Source: JAKJGV01 sp964617565
GTDB taxonomy: Bacteria > Verrucomicrobiota > Kiritimatiellia > CAIQIC01 > JAGNIJ01
Reading direction: 5' to 3'
Assembly: GCA_964617565.1 (NCBI GenBank)
Contig: CAZTYH010000023.1
Location: 1 to 38,987, forward strand
DNA length: 38,987 nucleotides
Shown here: in pieces, positions 30,330-36,730 of the stretch
How the letters are laid out: every line of letters starts with the position of its first letter
Position numbering within the stretch: the stretch's first letter is position 1
The notes under the pieces: model-generated
Seen by the model: only the letters and a program-made list of their open reading frames with translations
Databases searched by the model: none
Told to the model about the DNA's origin: nothing
Translations under genes and position numbers: made by a program

Positions 30330-32651
30330 TCACCGCACGCCAACCATCGCCTCCAGCCGCTCCAGACGCGCCTTCAGTTCCGCGTTCTCCGCTTCCAGAT
30401 CCTGTACCTTTGAGTTCAGTCCCTGGATCGCCGCCAGCGCGACGCCGTCGGCATCGACGCTGTTGATGGAGCGATCGCTTTCCCCGAGGCCGAACGCAGC
30501 CCTGAAGTCCTGGGCGACCGGGCCGAGGTGACGCACCGTCGGATCCTGAGTTTTGTAGTTCCACTCGGCGATGTCCATCTGTGCCAGCTTGCTGAGAATG
30601 TCTTTGCCGTCAACGCTCCGGAAGTTCTCCTTCACGTTCTTATCGCTCATGGCATACCACGACCCGGATCCCGGGCTGACGCCGGGGCCGACGCCGGACC
30701 CCGTGAAGAAGCGCGCGCCACCCTCGCAACGCACGGTCCAGGAGTCTGCATTCGTTGATGAGACCGTACCCCCGGAAGAGTCCGCCCACACGAAGGCACC
30801 TTTGTGGTTGGCTCTCGCTCCGTATCCTGCCGCACAAGCATATTTTGCATCGTCTGCGACAAGGCAATCGCGGCCGCCAAGGATGGTCGAGTAGCCACTG
30901 TCGTTTCCAATCCTGCATTCGTAACCGCCGGAAATGGTTGCACCCCAGCTTGAGGCCCTGATGTCGCAGTCGTAACCGCCGGATACCGTGGCGTATCTTG
31001 AGGAGGCGCCGATGCTGTTTTCCCACCCCCCGGCGATCGTCGCAGCCATGGCGTTGTTATAGATAGAACAGCTTCCTCCACCGCCTATGACGGCCCGCGT
31101 GCAAGAATCCGCGATCCGGCATTCATACCCGCCTGCGACGGTAGCATAGGGGGAGTCTAATCCGATCTTGTTGAATTGTCCGCCGCCGATGGATGCACTC
31201 GATGAGAGCTCCTCTATTCGGTTTGCGTATCCTCCGGCGATGGTACTATGCCATGCATTGGATCCGATGGTCGAGCTTTGTCCGCCGCAGATGACGGCGT
31301 ATGGGGAGTTGGTGCCAATCTCGTTACGCAGGCCGCTGCCTATGAACGAACTGTGCGAGTTGGCCCGAATCCGGTTGTCCTGTCCGCCGGCCATTGCCGC
31401 GCTGTGTGACCCTTGTTCGATCCAGTTGCTCAATCCGCCACTGACGACAGCGTTCGAGGAGTAGGACCCAATGGCGTTTCCGGAACCGCCACCCATGAAG
31501 GGGCTGAGTGCGTCAGCTTCGACCACATTCCCTCTTCCGCCGGCGATGGTCGCGTCCTGAGCTCCGTCGCCAATCCTGTTCTGGTATCCGCCGCCGATGC
31601 TCGCGCGCTGTGCGTTTGTGCCGACCACATTCTCTCTTCCGCCTCCGATAGAAGCAAAATCGGCCCCGCCCCAAATGACATTCGTATTGCCGCCTGCGAT
31701 CGTGGCCTGCTGGACATTGTCGCGGATCTGGTTGCGAAGCCCGCCGCCGATCACCGCGGACGTCGAGTTGGTTCCGACCCGGTTCTCCCATCCGCCACCT
31801 ATCGCTGCCGCCCACGAACCGGCGTTGTCGTTGTTGTATCCGCCCGCGATCACGCCATAGTTGGCGCTGGCGGCGATTTCGTTGTCGCGGCCGCCGCCCA
31901 CGACACTGTAATCCGAAAACGCCCGCGCCCCGGAGCCCTGCGCGATCGAGTCCGTTCCGCTCGCCACGGGATTGGCGATGAATGTCCCACTCTCGGTGTA
32001 GCTCACCAGCCCCGTCACGCCCGCACCGCCGCCGCTTTCGACGTCGGCCGCCACCCAGCCCGCGACGCTGTACTTGATCACCTGCCCCGTCACCGCCCCG
32101 CTCTGAGCGAGCTTGCTGAGGGGAATCGTCTGGTCGGCAAGTTCCGTGCCGGTGATCGTGCCGGGGAATATGTTGTAGGCGGTAATAGCCCACATATCCA
32201 AGTGCGTGCTGTTCACCTCGCCCGGACCGATCATGTCGCGGGTGATGCCCTGATACTTCACCCCGTCGGCCAGCAGCGCGTACGGCACGGCCGCCAGCCG
32301 CTCCATCGGCGCAAGGACGACCCCATTGACTTCCACCATGAGCCGGAGATATTCCATCGGCCGGTCCAGAAACGACCAGTCCGTCCCGCCATCGGGGTCG
32401 CCAATGTACGTCGAATACAACCCGTCCACCACGGTCAAGTCATTGGACTGCTCGTAGACCGGCGGCATCTCGGTATCGTCGGTTTCGAAGATCCGGAAGA
32501 CCACCGCGGCCGGCCCATTGTACAGGTTGGTGCCTTGGATTAAGCGGCCCTGGTAGTTGATCGCGGTGGGAAAACCGGCCTGCCCACTCGCCGACAACAC
32601 GGCGGCGATAACAAGCACAACGATCAATCCGGCAATATGATAGGTCTTCAT
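30330..32651 (-). CDS. secreted fibre protein with 17-residue Gly/Asn-ladder repeats and S74 chaperone domain
   Basis: The 773-residue protein has a signal peptide (MKTYHIAGLIVVLVIAAVLS, cut near SGQ). A conserved N-terminal domain follows (INYQGRLIQGTNLYNGP, LYSTYIGD). Next are about 21 units of 17 residues with the pattern [IV]xGGxxNxIxxxxxxAx, like beta-roll heads of trimeric adhesins. Then comes GAFVWADSSGGTVSSTNADS and a C-terminal Peptidase_S74 domain (SDKNVKENF, HLGPVAQDFRAAFGLGE) ending in a coiled coil. In S74 proteins the catalytic Ser/Lys pair lies five residues apart and releases the chaperone after trimer folding; Ser669/Lys674 fit. AAGGAG precedes the ATG. It is a tandem paralogue of the next gene upstream. 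Confidence 0.9.
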   Translation of the reverse strand: MKTYHIAGLIVVLVIAAVLSASGQAGFPTAINYQGRLIQGTNLYNGPAAVVFRIFETDDTEMPPVYEQSNDLTVVDGLYSTYIGDPDGGTDWSFLDRPMEYLRLMVEVNGVVLAPMERLAAVPYALLADGVKYQGITRDMIGPGEVNSTHLDMWAITAYNIFPGTITGTELADQTIPLSKLAQSGAVTGQVIKYSVAGWVAADVESGGGAGVTGLVSYTESGTFIANPVASGTDSIAQGSGARAFSDYSVVGGGRDNEIAASANYGVIAGGYNNDNAGSWAAAIGGGWENRVGTNSTSAVIGGGLRNQIRDNVQQATIAGGNTNVIWGGADFASIGGGRENVVGTNAQRASIGGGYQNRIGDGAQDATIAGGRGNVVEADALSPFMGGGSGNAIGSYSSNAVVSGGLSNWIEQGSHSAAMAGGQDNRIRANSHSSFIGSGLRNEIGTNSPYAVICGGQSSTIGSNAWHSTIAGGYANRIEELSSSASIGGGQFNKIGLDSPYATVAGGYECRIADSCTRAVIGGGGSCSIYNNAMAATIAGGWENSIGASSRYATVSGGYDCDIRASSWGATISGGYECRIGNDSGYSTILGGRDCLVADDAKYACAAGYGARANHKGAFVWADSSGGTVSSTNADSWTVRCEGGARFFTGSGVGPGVSPGSGSWYAMSDKNVKENFRSVDGKDILSKLAQMDIAEWNYKTQDPTVRHLGPVAQDFRAAFGLGESDRSINSVDADGVALAAIQGLNSKVQDLEAENAELKARLERLEAMVGVR
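30830..31912. repeat. 51-bp coding repeats (about 21 units)
   Basis: These are the DNA repeats behind the 17-residue ladder. They are diverged at the base level. In the five units closest to the C-terminus that depart from the pattern (YEC, GSC, YDC, YEC, RDC) the ladder asparagine is replaced by cysteine. The repeats are coding, so this is not a CRISPR array. Confidence 0.9.
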
Positions 32652-32671
32652 GACGTTCTCCTTTTCGGAAA

Positions 32672-32780
32672 TGGAGTACTGGAGTAATGAAATGGTCCAT
32701 CACCCACCCCATCACTCCAACATTCCAACTCTCCATTCTCTCCTCATTCCATCACTCCAACACTCCATCACCCCATTCCG
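32672..32780. repeat. octamer-period array, copy D (asymmetric)
   Basis: Two or three purine units (TGGAGTAC, TGGAGTAA, 32672-32687) face about ten pyrimidine units (CCATCACC through CCATTCCG, 32697-32780). It fills the gap between the two fibre genes and lies ten bases after the stop codon of the upstream one. Confidence 0.85.
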
Positions 32781-32789
32781 CTCCCTTCC

Positions 32790-35456
32790 TCACCGCGCGC
32801 CAACCATCGCCTCCAGCCGCTCCAGGCGCGCCTTCAGTTCCGCGTTCTCCGCCTGCAACTTGCCAACTTCCGCTTCCAGCTTCTGGTTCACGCCCTGGAT
32901 CGCCGCCAGGGCCACGCCGTCGGTATCAAGCGTGTTGATGCTGGTGTCGTTACCGAGCCCGAAGGCGGCGTGGAAGTCCTGCGCCACCGGACCGATGTAG
33001 CGGCGATGATCCGGATCGGCTTTATAGTTCCACGCCGTCAGAGGCAACTCGACGACCTTTTCGAGGATCTCCCGGGTATTGATGGACTCGAAGTTCTCCT
33101 TCGCCTCGCGGTCGGACAGCGCCGACCACGATGTGGCGTTCGGCGCCAGGTGCGCGCCCAACGTCGCGCCCGCATCGGAGAACAACCGATATCCTCCCGC
33201 CGCGCGCATGGTGACGGAATTGGCGTTCGTGGAGGCAATATCCGCATCCGTCGAATCGCCCCAGACGAAGGCGCCGGAATGAAAGGCTCTGGCTCTACGC
33301 CCAGCGGCAAACGCGAAATTAGTGGCAAAGTTATATAAACCGCCGGGAATCGTTGCGCTGCCTCCGTGCGCGACATTATTGTAGCCGCCACCGATTGTGC
33401 TGCCGTCACCGATGACGTAATTATAGCCGCCGCCGCCGATTACGCTGAGATCGCCTCTGATCTCGTTCTCTTGGCCACCGCTTACACAGGAAAGCATGCC
33501 GGTAACGACATTCCAAAAGCCACCGCCGATCGCAGAATATTCATCGGCGACATAATTCAGCCGACCGCCGCCAACCGTGGCGTACGCGGCCACTGCCGCG
33601 TTCTTCTCTCCGCCGCCAACCGTGGCGACGTAACCACTAGCGACATTGAACCCTCCACCGCCCACGCTCGCACCCGTGCCGCCGGCTATGTTCTCCCTAC
33701 CCCCGCTAACGGTGGCGAGGAGAATGCTGGCGATGTTGGACATCCCCCCACCGACCGTGGCGTAGTCGCCGTTGGCGGTGTTGAGTACGCCGCCGCCGAT
33801 GGTGGCGAGCCAGCCGCTGGCGACATTCTCTTCTCCACCCCCAATAACAGCGCCTACCGTAGCGGCCTGCACCCTGTTACTCTGGCCCCCGGCGATCACA
33901 CTGTTTTTGGCCGCCACACCAATCCGGTTGTCCATGCCTCCGCCAATTACGCAATTTGTGGAGCCAACCCCGATTCTGTTTACGCGGCCGCCCGCGATGA
34001 CGGCATAGAGATTGTTGGTTTGGATCTCATTTCCACTCCCGCCGCCAACCGTGGAATAATGAGCTCTTGATTGAATTACATTGAACCGCCCACCGCCGAT
34101 GGCCGCCTGAAGGCTGCTATCAATGACATTCTCCCAGCCACCCGCTACCGCCGAATCCGTCGAGATTCCCTGAATGGAATTAGTTCGTCCGCCCCCGATG
34201 AATGTGCCGATGGAAAACGGGCCGATTCTGTTTCCGCTTCCTCCAAGAATGCCCGCGTTCGCCGAACTGTGGAATATCTGATTGGTCTCGCCGCCGACAA
34301 TTACTGCACGCGCGGAATTTGTGGCTATGCGGTTGTTTAAGCCGCCTCCGATAGCACCTCCATTACTTTCCATGCTGTTATCCCGACCACCGCTTATGAC
34401 CGCATTGGCTGCACCCGCACCGATCTGGTTTTGCCAGCCTCCGGCGATCACGGTATAACGCGACTGCTCACCGATTATATTGTTTCCGCCCCCTGCTATT
34501 ACGGCGTTTACGGAGTTATTAATGCTAATCGCGTTGTTATTCCCCCCACCAACCACGCTGTACTCGCTGCCCGCAGTCGCGCCGTTCCCTTGTGCGATCG
34601 CGTTGTTCCCGCTCGCAACCGGGGCTGTTGCAAAGGCACCGTTCTCCGCATAGCTATGCAATCCGCCGCCTGACGGAGCAGGCATCGTGCTCCAGTCAAT
34701 CTTATTGCTCGTTACGGCATTGGCCGCCAAATGGATATTCGATATCGAACTGGCAGCAATCTTGGGCCCCGTGATCGCATTGGCCACCAGGTGCGCGTTC
34801 GAAATCGAGCCGGACTGAATATGGTATCCACGCACCGCACTGTTGGCGATATGCCAGAACTGAACCGCATTCTGTCCAAGCGCATTTAAGTCCACCGATT
34901 CAAACCCGTACTTGGCGCTTGAAATCGTGCCGTCCGCCAGATGCATATTCGACACGCTTCCCGCCTGCAAGTGATTCCACCGAACCTGGTTGTCAGCGAT
35001 GTGATAATATTGCACTGCATTCGGCGCAATCATATCCATCGTCACCGCGTTCGCCGGCATCTTCGCCGCATAGCGCGCAAAACCCACGCTCATCAGTTGT
35101 TCGCGTGGCGTCATCACGTTCGTCCCGTTGATCACCACCTCGATCCACACCTGCGTCGCGGTCAGGGCAACATCCAGACTCCCCCACACAATATTGTCGC
35201 CGATATACGTGGAATAAAGCCCATCCACCACGCTCACCGTGCCGGAGTCCTCGCACAACGGAAACGCCCCCGTGTCCGTCGGCGCATTGTAGAGCCGGAA
35301 GCTCATCTCCACCGGCCCGTTGTACAGGTTCGTCCCTTCAATCAACCGCCCCTGGTAGTTGATCAGTTCCGGGATCTCCATCCCCTGCCCACTCGCCGAC
35401 AAAACAACGGCGACAACAAGCACAACAACCAATCCGGCTGTACGATAGGTCCTCAT
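32790..35456 (-). CDS. secreted fibre protein with mixed 17/15-residue ladder repeats and S74 chaperone domain
   Basis: The 888-residue paralogue has the same signal peptide type (MRTYRTAGLVVVLVVAVVLS) and the same INYQGRLIEGTNLYNGPVEM N-terminal domain. A shaft-like region follows with recurring segments such as SGSISNAHLVANAI and SSISNIHLAANAV (about residues 150-260). Then come about 14 ladder units of about 17 residues and 11-12 of 15 residues. The GAFVWGDSTDADIASTNANS linker and an S74 domain (SDREAKENF with Ser781/Lys786, RYIGPVAQDFHAAFGLGN) complete it, ending in a coiled coil nearly identical to its neighbour's. AAGGAG precedes the ATG. The likely role is a trimeric surface or extracellular fibre; the target is unknown. 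Confidence 0.9.
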   Translation of the reverse strand: MRTYRTAGLVVVLVVAVVLSASGQGMEIPELINYQGRLIEGTNLYNGPVEMSFRLYNAPTDTGAFPLCEDSGTVSVVDGLYSTYIGDNIVWGSLDVALTATQVWIEVVINGTNVMTPREQLMSVGFARYAAKMPANAVTMDMIAPNAVQYYHIADNQVRWNHLQAGSVSNMHLADGTISSAKYGFESVDLNALGQNAVQFWHIANSAVRGYHIQSGSISNAHLVANAITGPKIAASSISNIHLAANAVTSNKIDWSTMPAPSGGGLHSYAENGAFATAPVASGNNAIAQGNGATAGSEYSVVGGGNNNAISINNSVNAVIAGGGNNIIGEQSRYTVIAGGWQNQIGAGAANAVISGGRDNSMESNGGAIGGGLNNRIATNSARAVIVGGETNQIFHSSANAGILGGSGNRIGPFSIGTFIGGGRTNSIQGISTDSAVAGGWENVIDSSLQAAIGGGRFNVIQSRAHYSTVGGGSGNEIQTNNLYAVIAGGRVNRIGVGSTNCVIGGGMDNRIGVAAKNSVIAGGQSNRVQAATVGAVIGGGEENVASGWLATIGGGVLNTANGDYATVGGGMSNIASILLATVSGGRENIAGGTGASVGGGGFNVASGYVATVGGGEKNAAVAAYATVGGGRLNYVADEYSAIGGGFWNVVTGMLSCVSGGQENEIRGDLSVIGGGGYNYVIGDGSTIGGGYNNVAHGGSATIPGGLYNFATNFAFAAGRRARAFHSGAFVWGDSTDADIASTNANSVTMRAAGGYRLFSDAGATLGAHLAPNATSWSALSDREAKENFESINTREILEKVVELPLTAWNYKADPDHRRYIGPVAQDFHAAFGLGNDTSINTLDTDGVALAAIQGVNQKLEAEVGKLQAENAELKARLERLEAMVGAR
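33300..34560. repeat. 51-bp then 45-bp coding repeats
   Basis: Ladder repeats of the second fibre protein. Units nearest the N-terminus (about 34560 to 33845) have 17 residues each. From IGGGEENVASGWLAT (about 33843) to the end they have 15. The period switch is abrupt. Confidence 0.88.
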
Positions 35457-35520
35457 GGCGTTCTCCTTTTGGGGCGTGGGGTGTCATTTTTTACGGCCCA
35501 CCAACACCTATCTCTTACAC

Positions 35521-35584
35521 GTACTCATACACTCCCATCTCCTTCGCAGAAGCGAGTGGCGTGTACGAGCAGGTGTACGAGTAC
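35521..35584. repeat. inverted repeat of GTACGAGTAC type
   Basis: GTACTCATACAC (35521-35532) and GTGTACGAGTAC (35573-35584) are complementary with one mismatch, with further diverged TACGAG units between them. The element adjoins octamer copy E and lies between two minus-strand genes. Confidence 0.65.
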
Positions 35585-35585
35585 T

Positions 35586-35625
35586 CCAACACTCCGTTTC
35601 TCCAATCCTCCATCACTCCGTTCCT
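35586..35625. repeat. octamer-period array, copy E (one arm)
   Basis: Five pyrimidine units (CCAACACT, CCGTTTCT, CCAATCCT, CCATCACT, CCGTTCCT) end one base before the stop codon of the calcium-repeat gene, i.e. immediately downstream in its direction of transcription. No octamer partner arm is clear; the neighbouring GTACGAGTAC element takes its place. Confidence 0.8.
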
Positions 35626-35626
35626 C

Positions 35627-36325
35627 TCACGGCACAACCACTTCCACGGCATACGTTCTGACTTCAACCGGCGCCTCGTTGGTGAAATGCCCGGTGGTCT
35701 CATACCAAGGCGCATCTCCGCCCACCGCCGTAACGGAACCCGCTTCGTCAGGGAAGGGATACGTATGCGAGCCATCAGCGGAGAGTACTCGATACTGCTT
35801 GCCATCACGCGCAGTCCAACTGAGAACCACTTCACCACTCTCGGATTCAATCGAGGTGATCTGAAGGAAGGCATCCTCGTCGGTCGGGTCGGTTCCGGCA
35901 ACCGACTCGTCGTGATCCGGAATGCCGTCGCCATCGGTGTCCGCCACATTCACCAGCGTCGGCGTGGTGGGGTCGAATGCGGAACCTTCAACCTCGGTTA
36001 GATCAGGCAGCCCATCGCCGTCATTATCCAGGTCCAACTCGTCAATAACCCCATCGCTGTCCGTGTCCTGATCCGGTCGTTTGATGTCTACCGCCTGCAA
36101 AAACCCCGCGTTGTTTACCATGTCCCCGCCGGCACTGCTGAACACGCCTCCCGGTTGACCGCCGGCACTGACGTGACGATAGGCCACGCCGTCCAATTCA
36201 ACGGTGTTATCCGACATCACGCCGGACCCGTCATGAACCGTGGAGAGGTGACGCCACTCCTGCGCGTGGACAGTGATGGCAAACAGAGCAACGAAAGCTG
36301 TCGCACCCCATCGAATCATCCTCAT
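35627..36325 (-). CDS. secreted protein with thrombospondin-type-3-like calcium repeats
   Basis: The 232-residue protein has a signal peptide (MRMIRWGATAFVALFAITVH, cut near AQE). Aspartate-rich calcium-binding repeats lie in the middle (DQDTDSDGVIDELDLDNDGD, GLPDLTEVEG and later DTDGDGIPDHDESVAGTDPT). A C-terminal beta-domain is like those of surface proteins (VVLSWTARDGKQYRVLSADG). The N-terminal part (GVAYRHVSAGGQPGGVFSSA) is unrecognised. AGGGAGG precedes the ATG. It lies upstream of the fibre genes on the same strand and may be co-transcribed. A role as extracellular structural or adhesive component is inferred. Confidence 0.82.
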   Translation of the reverse strand: MRMIRWGATAFVALFAITVHAQEWRHLSTVHDGSGVMSDNTVELDGVAYRHVSAGGQPGGVFSSAGGDMVNNAGFLQAVDIKRPDQDTDSDGVIDELDLDNDGDGLPDLTEVEGSAFDPTTPTLVNVADTDGDGIPDHDESVAGTDPTDEDAFLQITSIESESGEVVLSWTARDGKQYRVLSADGSHTYPFPDEAGSVTAVGGDAPWYETTGHFTNEAPVEVRTYAVEVVVP

Positions 36326-36359
36326 TTTCGACCTCCCTCTTTTCTCAATTCGACACTCG

Positions 36360-36399
36360 ATAAAAACAATACGGCCATGAAGCTTTGCTCCATGGCCGT
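36360..36399 (-). terminator. hairpin plus T-run in the leader of the calcium-repeat gene
   Basis: ACGGCCATG and CATGGCCGT (9 bp, perfect) flank an 11-base loop (36371-36399). On the minus strand it is followed by ATTGTTTTTATC, the form of an intrinsic terminator. It lies 45 bases before the start codon of the gene that would be transcribed through it, and no minus-strand gene is seen upstream. It may be an attenuator or the end of an unseen small RNA. Confidence 0.5.
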
Positions 36400-36730
36400 T
36401 ATTCTTATTGATAGAGGATAGCGAACCGATAATGCGAGCCGCAGTCGCGACGCCCCCTTATCAATCCAAGGCCACCCGATCCAAATCCTTGAACAATTCC
36501 CACCTTGCCCCCCCCCTCTCCACAGCTAATTCTACCGACTCTGCCGCAACATGTTAAGAGTCAGGTCAACCGTCTCCACAATGGCACCGTATCCACGCGC
36601 TATGATTTACATTCTGCAGTGTGCAAAACATAACGCATAATGCAAACGGCCAAAGCTCCAGCTTTGCGAGAAACCCGACGCGCCACAGTTCCTAATTGAC
36701 AATCGTTTGCGTAACATTAATGGTAGGCGT
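36400..36730. other. gene-free stretch upstream of the second GH5 gene
   Basis: I see no open reading frame with a ribosome site. There is a C-run (about 36509-36517). A TTGACA at 36696-36701 has no convincing -10 at the right distance. Promoters for both flanking divergent genes should lie here. Confidence 0.5.

Noticed and set aside
30830..34560. Regular 45-51 bp repeats resembling a CRISPR array.
   Set aside because: The repeats are in frame inside two long genes, lack unique spacers of constant length, and encode a regular Gly/Asn protein ladder.
36696..36724. TTGACA before the second GH5 gene as its promoter.
   Set aside because: At 16-17 bases spacing only TAATGG/AATGGT is found, too far from a -10 consensus to claim.
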